Shown here: positions 35,364-43,697 of the stretch, piece by piece | How positions within the stretch are numbered: position 1 is the first letter of the stretch | How the letters are laid out: the number at the start of each line of letters is the position of its first letter | Assembly (NCBI GenBank): GCA_023392635.1 | Contig: JAEVYS010000037.1 | Coordinates: 1 to 64,000, forward strand | Direction: 5' to 3' | Length of the DNA stretch: 64,000 bases | From: Actinomycetes bacterium | Lineage (GTDB): Bacteria; Actinomycetota; Actinomycetes; Propionibacteriales; Propionibacteriaceae | Position numbers and translations under genes: made by a program | Notes under the pieces: model-generated | Database searches by the model: none | Seen by the model: only the letters and a program-made list of their open reading frames with translations | Told to the model about the DNA's origin: nothing

Positions 35364-37037
35364 TTATCGCCGGCCGCGGGCGTATCTGTTGTACATGTAG
35401 GCGACAGCGAAGACCGTGATCCACGCGGGCGCTGCCCGGATGATCATCTGGGTGGTTGGGTCGGGCGCTTGGGCGGCGACGAGGACGGAGATGCCGTACA
35501 CGAGTGGGGTGAGGATGATTGCGACGAGCAGCCAGAAGGAGTCCTCGCGTCGCAGATGAAGCCACCAACGCTGCAGAAATGGAGCCGGTTCGAAGGTGGA
35601 TGGGTTGTCGGGTGCTGGTTGTGGCAGATGCAGGTCCGGCGGGACGGCCTCGTCGAGGAGCGCGACGGCTTCGTGGCCGTTCCGCCATCGGCTGGGGTCG
35701 ATGGATAGGCTCCAGCCGTCCTTGTCGATCAGGGTGCGCTGCCCGTCCGGATAGACGTAGAGCGCAGCAGCCGAGCGGATCGGCAACGACAAGGTCCCGG
35801 TGCGGCTGGTCACCGCGAGGTCATCAGCGGTCAACGTCAGGAACGAGGTGTCGGCGGGCGCGTTGACGCTGGAGAACGTCCGGCCCTCGGGCGGCTGATC
35901 GCTGGTCGGGAAGACCATTTCGGGCAGGCGGGGGTCGCGGACGGTTTTGTGGGGCACCCCGACGAGCAGGGTTGCGCATACCTCGAGGACCGCGTCGCGA
36001 ACCGCCGAGGTGTCGACCTGCTTGACCTCTTCGATCGCGGCGTCCAGATCTTGGGGTTGGCCGCCGAGGAGCACCCGTGACGCCGATCGCCACGCCGGGG
36101 CGGCCGCGGCGTGCGGGTCGGTCATCCGCTGCAGCAGTTCCTCCCGAAGCTCCTCCAGCCAGGGCTGAGGTATTCCGTCGGCGTTGAGACGGTGGAGCAG
36201 GTCGAGCACGTCGCCCAGCAGGAAGTCCTGCGAGCTCGCGGCCACATCGGAGCCGGCAACGACCAGCGGGTTCTCCGCGTCGAGCTGCTCATACATCGAC
36301 CACGGCGCATACGCCGCACCTTCACGGTCACGCAGCCACTCGCGGATCGCCCGCTGCAGCATCGGCGGGCAGCACATCGCCGCGCGTGAAACGGTGGCGA
36401 CTCCGCTCAGGACCAGGCCGGACTCGTCGCGATACATCTGGCTGCCGGCCTCACCCGGTCCGGTAGGCGGCACCGGCCGGTACGGGCCCTCAGGCAGCGC
36501 CAACCGCAACCCTGCCGGGGGCGGCCCGTCAAGCGCCAGCACGGCATTCGACCGGACGAACACCTCTGTAGCCAGGGCGGACAGGCCCGACGCCGTCGCG
36601 AGGCCGAGCCCGGGCTCGTCGTTGCTCACCATGCCCAACCCGAGCGAGCCGTACCGCCACACGAAAGAGGCCCGCGCCGGACCCCGCCGCAACCGCGCCT
36701 CCGCTTGGAGCACCCTCCGCTCGCGCTCCAGATCCTCGAACTCCGGCGCGGCCAGCCAGCAGGCGATCTCACTCATCACGCCCGCGACACGATCAGCAGG
36801 ACCATGCGCATCGAACTGGGTCGACAGAACACCCACCGACCCGTTTACCTGCAAGCTCCCACCGCCGCGGCCATGCAGAGCGGAATGCTCCAGGAGGTGC
36901 AGCCATCCGCTTTGAGCCAATCGGCCATCCCGGAGCCCCGCACGGAAGCTCAACTGCGCATTCAGTGTCGGCCGGCCCGTGTCGACCCAGAAGCAACGAA
37001 CCCCATCAACCTCGGTCTCACGCAACACGCTGGACAC
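35364..37037 (-). CDS. Membrane-anchored M16 (insulinase/pitrilysin-like) peptidase homologue
   Basis: The 557-residue protein carries the inverted zinc motif HLLEH at residues 47-51 and a later Glu-rich helix LERERRVLQAEARLR (Glu113 is the likely third ligand), as in M16 metallopeptidases. The middle part (about 150-350) follows the M16 two-lobe pattern loosely. A linker and two membrane segments close the protein (about 500-524 and 533-548). An M16-like N-terminus plus a C-terminal membrane anchor is unusual to me. There is no signal peptide, so the peptidase part is probably cytoplasmic. GTG 37037 is the start. Neighbours are accessory genes. Confidence 0.72.
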   Translation of the reverse strand: MSSVLRETEVDGVRCFWVDTGRPTLNAQLSFRAGLRDGRLAQSGWLHLLEHSALHGRGGGSLQVNGSVGVLSTQFDAHGPADRVAGVMSEIACWLAAPEFEDLERERRVLQAEARLRRGPARASFVWRYGSLGLGMVSNDEPGLGLATASGLSALATEVFVRSNAVLALDGPPPAGLRLALPEGPYRPVPPTGPGEAGSQMYRDESGLVLSGVATVSRAAMCCPPMLQRAIREWLRDREGAAYAPWSMYEQLDAENPLVVAGSDVAASSQDFLLGDVLDLLHRLNADGIPQPWLEELREELLQRMTDPHAAAAPAWRSASRVLLGGQPQDLDAAIEEVKQVDTSAVRDAVLEVCATLLVGVPHKTVRDPRLPEMVFPTSDQPPEGRTFSSVNAPADTSFLTLTADDLAVTSRTGTLSLPIRSAAALYVYPDGQRTLIDKDGWSLSIDPSRWRNGHEAVALLDEAVPPDLHLPQPAPDNPSTFEPAPFLQRWWLHLRREDSFWLLVAIILTPLVYGISVLVAAQAPDPTTQMIIRAAPAWITVFAVAYMYNRYARGRR

Positions 37038-37306
37038 GCAACAGCCTCACATCTCCTAGGGACGAAAAGACTCTATCGGTGCACGCACACCCCACGAGAG
37101 CTTCACTGAGGAATTCCAGGCGGGTGCGATTGGATCGGGCACTTCTTCCCGCGGTCGCCCCCTTTGCGACCTGTGCCTGCAACACGGACAGCGCGGACGG
37201 CGGCAGAAGCGGGCGTTCGCCAGCCCCCGCGGTAGTCCTCGCGCCTGTTTCTGCCGCTCCTCGACGGGGAGGCACGCGCGGTTGCCGCTCATTGGGTTCG
37301 TTTCGA

Positions 37307-37753
37307 CTAGAAGGGAGCCACGCCATAGAACCGCGCCGCCATGTACGCGCACTGCAGGACAGCGAGCAAACCCAACATCGTCACAGCGACGGCAATAGGA
37401 GCACCCCAAGCTCGGAAGCGCCGGGAACTCGACACGACAGCGACTGGAATCGCGACACACCCCAAGAGCATCACTATCCCGGCGAACACGAACAACGCGA
37501 AGTCGAACATCTCCGCGCTCGAGTAGTCCGGTAGGACGCGGCCGGTGTAGTCCACCGGTGTCATTGATTTCACCCACCACCAGGCAGTCGCGGCTATCCA
37601 CGCAATCTGACACCCAAGGAGAACCACAGATCCGACGTATCTCCTCCGCGCGGTGGCCATCACGGCAACGAGGCTACCGACGAGCCCGACGTAGTGGCCT
37701 GACCTAATCTCGAACGGCCAGGCTCGCGATTGCCACAGGCCCGGGATCATCAC
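37307..37753 (-). CDS. Small integral membrane protein
   Basis: The 148-residue product has four likely membrane segments (about 20-35, 42-62, 84-108 and 117-138). The family is not recognised. It lies 269 bp upstream of the M16-like gene on the same strand; that gap holds no convincing gene. Confidence 0.6.
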   Translation of the reverse strand: MMIPGLWQSRAWPFEIRSGHYVGLVGSLVAVMATARRRYVGSVVLLGCQIAWIAATAWWWVKSMTPVDYTGRVLPDYSSAEMFDFALFVFAGIVMLLGCVAIPVAVVSSSRRFRAWGAPIAVAVTMLGLLAVLQCAYMAARFYGVAPF

Positions 37754-37786
37754 GACAGAAGCGGGCTTATGCCAAAACAGCCATGA

Positions 37787-38191
37787 TCAACCAGCACCGC
37801 GGCTAGCAACCACCCATCCTGCCTGTTGGCTCGCCCGCTTCAACGTCCACGTCCAGTGCTGGGTTGAGTTCGGCTCGAGGGTTCCATCGCCCCCTCGCGC
37901 GTCCACCCTGAAGTCGGCCGTGAAAACGATCAAGTCGCCAGTCGGTGCGCTCGAGCGGTCTGCGGCGGCCTGTGCATCCGACAGCGCTTCGTCGTAGGTG
38001 AGTTGCTCCAGAGAACACCCCGACAGGCTCCGGAAATCTGACATCGTCACCTCTGCCGCAGCCTCCACCTCCGACCTACTGAAGTGGTGTGAATCTCCCA
38101 GCACTAGCCGCGAGTTGGCAGTGCTTCCGCCCGAGCACCCAGCCAGTGCGACCAGCAACGGCACAAGGACGACCCCGAACAACCTGCGCAC
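37787..38191 (-). CDS. Hypothetical lipoprotein
   Basis: The 134-residue product has a clear lipoprotein signal (MRRLFGVVLVPLLVALAGC, Cys19). The mature part begins with Ser/Gly and contains two further Cys (SGCSLEQL) plus a beta-rich end, HWTWTLKRASQQAGWVVAS. The family is unknown. It starts just downstream of a 25-bp tandem duplication. Confidence 0.7.
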   Translation of the reverse strand: MRRLFGVVLVPLLVALAGCSGGSTANSRLVLGDSHHFSRSEVEAAAEVTMSDFRSLSGCSLEQLTYDEALSDAQAAADRSSAPTGDLIVFTADFRVDARGGDGTLEPNSTQHWTWTLKRASQQAGWVVASRGAG

Positions 38192-38195
38192 ATCC

Positions 38196-38245
38196 TCACC
38201 CTACGGTCATCAACTCTCTCTCACCCTACGGTCATCAACTCTCTG
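38196..38245. repeat. 25-bp tandem duplication
   Basis: The word TCACCCTACGGTCATCAACT (and following CTCTC) occurs twice in direct tandem at 38196-38220 and 38221-38245, immediately upstream of the lipoprotein gene on the minus strand. Its promoter region is thereby duplicated. Confidence 0.85.
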
Positions 38246-38388
38246 CCGCGGTGAAACCGGCAGCTCAGCGGCAAATGCGTGCATCTGTCGCTTACTCGAT
38301 ACTGGGCGCGCCATGGCCGCCAAGGCCATTCGGAATTGGGAGAAGGACTTCTGGGCCTCACCGTCGAAGGCGTGAAGGACCGCGTCTG

Positions 38389-38517
38389 ATGGTACGTCTC
38401 TTCGAAGCCGTCGCGATGTCCCGCGGCACAGAACGCAATCCAAAGGGCGCGCGGATGTGGCGCGAGAAGCTGCGCCAGGCCGAGGCCGAACTCGATCGTC
38501 GGAGCGCGGAGAGGTGA
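38389..38517 (+). CDS. Very small hypothetical protein
   Basis: The 42-residue frame (MVRLFEAVAMSRGTERNPKG, then ARMWREKLRQAEAELDRR) is basic with a helical end. There is no strong ribosome binding site and no known family, so it may not be expressed. Confidence 0.25.
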   Translation: MVRLFEAVAMSRGTERNPKGARMWREKLRQAEAELDRRSAER

Positions 38518-38786
38518 CGACGCGCTCGGCATGAGTGCGCGTCCCAGTCGTCCGGATGAGGTCTGGCGCTCAAGTGACACGAAGTCTGGCCGCGCGGCGG
38601 GCCATCTAGGAAGCTGACGGTGTCATAGCCATGCTGCCGTCCCGGCAGAGTCGGCCGTTCGTACCCCCCGGTGGGTTGGCTGGGCAGGATAGCCACCTTT
38701 ACGGCCTTCACGGGCGGGCCTACCTTCGCTACTGCAGGGCTCACCAGTGAGTGGCGCTGGGGTGCACGACCCGACGGAGGCACACC

Positions 38787-40418
38787 GTGGAGTATTCGAT
38801 CGCAGCTACCACAATGTCGGGCCCCATCTATCGCGGTACTGCGAGACTGCTGGTCGCCCCGTCGCCAGTGGTGATCTCGATTCTCAGTGATCTCGGCCGG
38901 CGAACCGTATATCCGCGGTCGCCCGTCCTCTCATCGATCGGCAACCGGCACAGCGGCGTGGGGGCATTCTTCGCCCACGCCGTAGTGCAGGGAAATGTAC
39001 TCGCGTACCTGCGCCGCGCATCCTTGCCGGTGCTGGTACGGGCGGCTGCCGACCTCATCGTCACGACCAAGGTGATCCAGAATTCGGAGGGGTGTGAAGG
39101 GCTTGCAGCCACCCTTGTGAACCACCTCTGGTTCCGGGCCCCGTCTCCGGTGATCGACTCGCTCCTGGGCTTCATTTCCTCGTCCGACAGTCTCTTCGGG
39201 GCACGGTGTCCGATCTACGTCGGTGCGGTGAACGGAACGATCTCGGAATTCCCCGGGTCAGCAGCTCTGGTCGTCAGCGATGGCTGGCGTGTTGCTCTTC
39301 AAGAAGCTGCAGGTCGACCACCCGTGCCCGCTGCGGCGAATCACAAATCGGCCCTGCTCGATGGTCTCACGCATGTCGCTGATCCGTTCCGAGGAATGCT
39401 CGAAGCCCAACTTAAGGAATGGCTAGGGGAGGAGTTCGAGGGACTCACGTCTCACAAGGTGGGAGAAAATGACCCGTTCGGCGCTTACCAGCCCAGTGGG
39501 GACCAGGCGTTCTGGGAAGCCTTGGGCATGAACGCCCTGAAAGCCGACGAGCCGGGACCGCCAGGGTTCTCCCCTGGCACCGGTCCATTCGAGCATCCCG
39601 AAGGCCAGGTGCCGCTGGACCAGACGAGCATGGTCTCCGGGGCTTTGGCCGAGGCGGGGTGGAACGTATTTGAGGCCGGGATTCAAGTATCCGCTGCCGG
39701 AGAGGGTCTGATGCACGACGCCGCCGAAACCGGGGCGTTGCCGGTCGCCCTCGTCGGTGCCGGGATCGCGGCCATCGGTCATTACGTGGCGCACCAGGGC
39801 ATTGAAGCCGTGCGAGAGGACGCTGAAGCAGACGTTAAGGCGCAGAAGGAGGCGGAGGCTCGCGAGGCGGAGAAGAAGAAGGCTGAGGAAGCCGAGCAGG
39901 AGAAGAAGGCGCAGGAAGAAAAGAAGAAGAAGGAGGAAGAGCAGAAGAAGAGGGAGGAAGAGGAAAAGAAGAAGAAGGAGGAAGAGGAAAAGAAGAAGAA
40001 GGAGGAAGAGAAGAAGAAGGGTGGGAAGAAGAAGCCGGGCAAGGCCAAGACGCCAAATCCGATGGATGAGTCGAGTGGGGCAACCGTGTCAATTTCTGCA
40101 GTCATCAAGCTGATCAAGAGCTCGGGCGGGCTTCCTGAATCGCCTGCGCATGGGCCGGGTGGACTCCCGGCGGAGGGCTTTGTCGAGGCGGCTTCGGTCG
40201 GGGCGGGCGAGTTCCACGTCCTCGATCCGCTGCGCGACCCAGTGGACTCGGTGTACGGCGACCCGACCAGCATTGACCCGGAGATCGCGAAGAAGTATCG
40301 GAACGCTCAGATACAAAACCATGTGATCGTGTGCTATTTCGGAAGCGGCATGGCAGCCATGGCTGTGGGAGTTGGTAAAAGCAAGATACGAACGATCTCG
40401 CCGAGCATCTGGCGCTAG
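38787..40418 (+). CDS. Large protein with a long Lys/Glu coiled coil, function unknown
   Basis: The 543-residue product is not recognised. Residues about 1-200 form a mixed domain (RGTARLLVAPSPVV, then SSIGNRHSGVGAFF). Residues about 270-340 contain Gly/Ala-rich helices (GALPVALVGAGIAAIGHYV) that could touch or cross a membrane. Residues about 345-425 are almost only Lys, Glu, Ala and Gln, a single-helix or coiled-coil rod, ending in KKKGGKKKPGKAK. A C-terminal domain of about 115 residues follows. GTG 38787 has GGAGG 7 nt upstream. The modular rod-plus-C-terminal-domain design is seen in large secreted or toxin-like proteins, but no export signal is visible. Confidence 0.65.
   Translation: MEYSIAATTMSGPIYRGTARLLVAPSPVVISILSDLGRRTVYPRSPVLSSIGNRHSGVGAFFAHAVVQGNVLAYLRRASLPVLVRAAADLIVTTKVIQNSEGCEGLAATLVNHLWFRAPSPVIDSLLGFISSSDSLFGARCPIYVGAVNGTISEFPGSAALVVSDGWRVALQEAAGRPPVPAAANHKSALLDGLTHVADPFRGMLEAQLKEWLGEEFEGLTSHKVGENDPFGAYQPSGDQAFWEALGMNALKADEPGPPGFSPGTGPFEHPEGQVPLDQTSMVSGALAEAGWNVFEAGIQVSAAGEGLMHDAAETGALPVALVGAGIAAIGHYVAHQGIEAVREDAEADVKAQKEAEAREAEKKKAEEAEQEKKAQEEKKKKEEEQKKREEEEKKKKEEEEKKKKEEEKKKGGKKKPGKAKTPNPMDESSGATVSISAVIKLIKSSGGLPESPAHGPGGLPAEGFVEAASVGAGEFHVLDPLRDPVDSVYGDPTSIDPEIAKKYRNAQIQNHVIVCYFGSGMAAMAVGVGKSKIRTISPSIWR
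39840..40030 (+). repeat. Purine-rich coding repeat (Lys/Glu rod)
   Basis: The segment is made of AAG, GAG and GAA codons almost without interruption, with near-repeats of about 24 bp (GAGGAAGAGGAAAAGAAGAA). It is strongly purine-biased on the coding strand and below the surrounding GC content. Confidence 0.8.
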
Positions 40419-41129
40419 GGGCCTGTCCCCGCTGGCTTCGTCGAGGAGGCGTGGCGCGATCCAGACGCCCGTCGTTGAAGCGGCTCGCCGGCCTCGCCAC
40501 CACCAGCGTGTAGCGCCACGGACTCTCCGTTCAGGAATCCCACCGCCGGGCGCGCGCTTTCAGCTCCTCGTGCCACCGGTTCAGCTGCGCGCGCCTCGAT
40601 GGCAGCTTCGCGGGTAGGCAACATCGCCCTTGGCGGCAGTACGCACATCGCGTGCATCGGCGACGGCATCCCTGGGCGTCAGCTGCCCGGTCGCGCTCAT
40701 CATCTCTCCGGCGCGCTGATCATCCGCGGGCACAGCGCCCGTCACCGTCACTTCTCCACGACCCGAGAATCTGGACTCCGCTAGCGGTGCGTTGGCTCTT
40801 CACCCAACCGACGCATCTGGCTCGAGCAGACGCCCGGCACCACGCTCCGGCTCGCCCGCACGCTCCCTACCACTCTCATCACGACAGCCGGAGGGGGCAA
40901 GCAGAAGCATCCGCAGTTCGGCATGATCGAGCGTTCCGGGAGCACGATGTGCCGGCACCGAGCCCGGGGAGGGGCGGCAACTGTCGGCCGGTCTCGCCCG
41001 GGGGTAATTGGTGCAGTCGTGTCGTGCAGCCGCATGCGGTTAGCTCCAACTGTTCGGAACCAGTCGCTCGCGCCATGGCCGTCGTATCCATGCCGGGCAC
41101 GGGTCACGACTCAATGAAGGGAGTGCCCA
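40419..41129. other. Region without an intact gene; decayed minus-strand fragment
   Basis: No complete gene is seen in 711 bp. On the minus strand about 40531-40640, one frame ends with QLNRWHEELKARARRWDS before a stop, and a second frame just upstream reads LPTREAAIEA. The two look like one C-terminus split by a frameshift. The rest lacks coding bias. No FMN riboswitch signature is seen before the flavodoxin/rib genes. Confidence 0.4.
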
Positions 41130-41885
41130 GTGATCCCCGAACCGATCCAGCGCTTCATCGACCAACAGGCCGAGCGCTCGCCAGAGAACTACTCCGACCT
41201 GAGGGTCGTCTTCCTCAACGGCACCCTGAAGAGGTCGCCCGGCGCCAGCAACACCGGCGGACTGATGGCGATCTCGATCGGCCTGTTCCGTGCGCTGGAT
41301 GTCCAGGTGGACGTGGTGCGAACCGTCGACCACGTGATCCCGCCGGGGGTCCAGCCGGACATGCGGCAGCATGGCTGGGAGCGCGACGACTTTCCCGACC
41401 TCTACCGGCAGTTCGTGGAGCCGGCCCACATGATCGTGTTGGCGACGCCGATCTGGCTGGGCGACCAGAGCTCGCAGACGCGGCTGATCATCGAACGGCT
41501 CTACGGGTGGTCGGGCGAACTCAACGCGGCGGGTCAGTGGTCCTACTATGGCAAGGTCGGCGGGGCCCTGATCACCGGCAACGAGGACGGCGGCAAGCAT
41601 TGTGCAGCCCAGATGCTGTACGCCCTCCAGCACATCGGGCTGACCGTCCCCCCGCAATCGGACACGTACTGGAATGGGGAAGCGGGGCCGGGTCCGTCCT
41701 ATCTCGACGATCCCGGCGGTGGCCAGGACAACGCCTGGACGACCCGCAACACCGTCTTCATGACCTGGAACATGCTCCACCTGGCCCGGATGCTGACCGA
41801 CCGCGGGGGCATTCCGGCCTACGGAAACATCGCCACGGAATGGGATCTGTCCCAGCCCGACCACCCCAACCCGGAGTACCGCTGA
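41130..41885 (+). CDS. Flavodoxin-like / NAD(P)H-dependent FMN reductase family protein
   Basis: The 251-residue protein has the FMN phosphate loop NGTLKRSPGASNTGGLM near residue 30, ATPIWLGDQSSQTRLIIERL near residue 105 and a third loop at ALITGNEDGGKH. These are typical of flavodoxin-like reductases. The GTG start has GGGAG about 8 nt upstream. It precedes ribD by 5 bp, so it is probably expressed with ribD and ribA and may use the flavin made there. Confidence 0.85.
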   Translation: MIPEPIQRFIDQQAERSPENYSDLRVVFLNGTLKRSPGASNTGGLMAISIGLFRALDVQVDVVRTVDHVIPPGVQPDMRQHGWERDDFPDLYRQFVEPAHMIVLATPIWLGDQSSQTRLIIERLYGWSGELNAAGQWSYYGKVGGALITGNEDGGKHCAAQMLYALQHIGLTVPPQSDTYWNGEAGPGPSYLDDPGGGQDNAWTTRNTVFMTWNMLHLARMLTDRGGIPAYGNIATEWDLSQPDHPNPEYR

Positions 41886-41890
41886 AGCAA

Positions 41891-42937
41891 ATGGACTCAT
41901 CCGAGGCCGAGGACGAGTACCACCTGCGGCGCGCCCTCCAGCTGGCCCGCAGAGGATCGCCCACCGACATCAACCCATTGGTCGGCGCGGTGGTCACTGA
42001 TGCCGCCGGAGCGGTGGTCGGGGAGGGATACCACCGTGGCGCCGGGAGCCCCCACGCCGAGATCGAGGCGCTGCGGGCCGCTGGTCCGGCGGCCCGGGGA
42101 GGAACGGTGCATGTCACGCTCGAGCCGTGCAGCCATACCGGGCGGACGGATCCCTGCACCGACGCACTGCTCGGCGCCGGTGTGGCGCGCGTGGTGTTCG
42201 GGCAGACCGACCCGAACCGGGTGGCCGCCGGCGGTGCGGCGATCCTGGTGGCTGCCGGAGTGCGGGTGCGGGCGGGTGTCCTGGCCGACGAAGCGCTGGA
42301 ACTGAACCGGACCTGGACCCACCTGATGCGCACGGGTCGACCGTTCGTGACCTGGAAGTTCGCGGCCACGCTGGATGGTCGCAGTGCCGCGCGCGACGGC
42401 ACCTCCCGCTGGATCACCGGACCGGCGGCGAGAGCGGACGTCCATGCCCTGAGGGCGCGATGCGGCGCGGTGATCGTCGGCACGGGGACGGTCCTCGCCG
42501 ACGATCCCCGGCTCACCGTCCGTGGACCCAGCCGAACAGCTGTGCAGCCGCTTCGGGTGGTGATCGGGCGGCGCCCGATCCCGTCCGGGGCACACGTGCG
42601 TGACGGCGCAGCTCGCACCCTCGTCGTGGAATCCCACGACGCTCGCGAAGCCCTGGCGCAGCTTGCTGGACGAGGCATCCACCACGCTCTCCTCGAGGGC
42701 GGCCCGACCCTGGCCGGGGCCTTCGTGCGGGACGGGCTGGTCGACGAGGTCATCGCCTACGTGGCGCCCGCCGTGCTGGGCGGCGGCCCGTCGCCCGTCG
42801 CCGACCTGGGGATCGACACCATCGCGGACGCCCTGCGTCTGACCCTCACCGATGTCACCGTGGTCGGCACCGATGTCCGCATCACCGCACGCCCGATTCC
42901 GCAGGGGGAGGGAGCCCGGAATGCCCTCAGGACGTGA
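41891..42937 (+). CDS. ribD: Bifunctional riboflavin deaminase/reductase RibD
   Basis: The 348-residue enzyme deaminates the pyrimidine from GTP cyclohydrolase II and then reduces its ribose side chain with NADPH. The N-terminal deaminase has the zinc motif SPHAEIEAL and TLEPCSHTGRTDPC. The C-terminal reductase has KFAATLDGRSA, RWITG, VGTGTVLADDPRLTVR and LLEGGPTLAGAF. The start ATG 41891 has only a weak ribosome binding site and may rely on coupling to the upstream gene. Its last 17 bp overlap ribA. Confidence 0.93.
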   Translation: MDSSEAEDEYHLRRALQLARRGSPTDINPLVGAVVTDAAGAVVGEGYHRGAGSPHAEIEALRAAGPAARGGTVHVTLEPCSHTGRTDPCTDALLGAGVARVVFGQTDPNRVAAGGAAILVAAGVRVRAGVLADEALELNRTWTHLMRTGRPFVTWKFAATLDGRSAARDGTSRWITGPAARADVHALRARCGAVIVGTGTVLADDPRLTVRGPSRTAVQPLRVVIGRRPIPSGAHVRDGAARTLVVESHDAREALAQLAGRGIHHALLEGGPTLAGAFVRDGLVDEVIAYVAPAVLGGGPSPVADLGIDTIADALRLTLTDVTVVGTDVRITARPIPQGEGARNALRT

Positions 42938-43553
42938 ATCACGCCGGGTCGTCGAGGCCGCCCGCACGGTCCTGCCCACCACCTACGGCACCTTCGACGC
43001 CATCGGCTACTTCGACCGGGTCACCGGCGAGGAGCACCTCGCGCTGATCAGCCCGCTCGGGCTGGGCTCCGCCGAGGATCCACCGCTGGTCAGGGTGCAG
43101 TCGGAGTGCCTCACCGGGGACGTGTTCGGCTCACGACGCTGCGACTGCGGCCCCCAGCTCGAGCGCGCCCTCACCCTGGTCGGCGGCCAGCCGGGCCTGA
43201 TCGTGTATCTGCGAGGCCAGGAGGGGCGCGGCGTCGGACTCCTCGCCAAGTTGGCGGCCTACCGGCTGCAGGACGAGGGCCTCGACACCGTGGACGCCCA
43301 GCTCGAACTGGGTCTGCCCGTCGACGCGCGGGAATACGGCGCGGCCGCGGCGATCCTGGAGGCCACCGGGGCGAGCCGGATCCGGCTCCTCACCAACAAC
43401 CCCGGAAAGGTTGATGCGCTGCGCGCGGCCGGTATCGAACTGGTGGCCACGCAGTCGTTGCGCATCCCGCCGACGCGAACCAATGCCGCCTACCTCCGCG
43501 CGAAGCGTGACCGGCTGGGGCACCACCTCCCGCGGGATCTCTCACCCGCGTGA
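42921..43553 (+). CDS. ribA: GTP cyclohydrolase II RibA
   Basis: The 210-residue enzyme opens the imidazole ring of GTP, the first step of riboflavin and deazaflavin synthesis. The zinc site is CLTGDVFGSRRCDCG, the GTP loop YLRGQEGRGVGL, and the C-terminus has LLTNNPGKV. It is a stand-alone GCH II: the RibB (DHBP synthase) domain often fused in actinobacteria is missing, and ribE/ribH are not in the window. It overlaps ribD, with GGAG before ATG 42921. Confidence 0.93.
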   Translation: MPSGRESRRVVEAARTVLPTTYGTFDAIGYFDRVTGEEHLALISPLGLGSAEDPPLVRVQSECLTGDVFGSRRCDCGPQLERALTLVGGQPGLIVYLRGQEGRGVGLLAKLAAYRLQDEGLDTVDAQLELGLPVDAREYGAAAAILEATGASRIRLLTNNPGKVDALRAAGIELVATQSLRIPPTRTNAAYLRAKRDRLGHHLPRDLSPA

Positions 43554-43595
43554 CCCGCTCCCCGCGGGCGGCGCCAGGAGTCGCGGGGTGCAGCA

Positions 43596-43666
43596 ACGAA
43601 TCTGCACCGCGATGGCCGTCACTGGCTCCGGTTCGCGTTCCCATCCCGATCCAGCGGCAGATTCGT
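43596..43666. repeat. Perfect 10-bp inverted repeat after ribA
   Basis: ACGAATCTGC (43596-43605) and GCAGATTCGT (43657-43666) are 51 nt apart in the gap between convergent ribA and arsC. It is too widely spaced for a classic terminator. It could be a boundary mark of the arsenic island or a protein-binding site. Confidence 0.5.
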
Positions 43667-43697
43667 CCACGAATGCCCCCGAAGGCCGGCACGTCCC

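Larger units (their letters stand above)
38192..38786. other. Intergenic region with a tandem duplication and two very short frames
   Basis: After the tandem repeat at 38196-38245, two short plus-strand frames are seen: 38313-38375 (20 residues, MAAKAIRNWEKDFWASPSKA) and 38389-38517 (42 residues, MVRLFEAVAMSRGTERNPKG and following). Neither is recognised. The rest shows no coding bias. GGAGG for the coiled-coil gene is at 38775-38779. Confidence 0.4.

Noticed and set aside
40900..41129. FMN riboswitch before the flavodoxin-ribD-ribA genes
   Set aside because: None of the conserved RFN-element words could be found in the leader.
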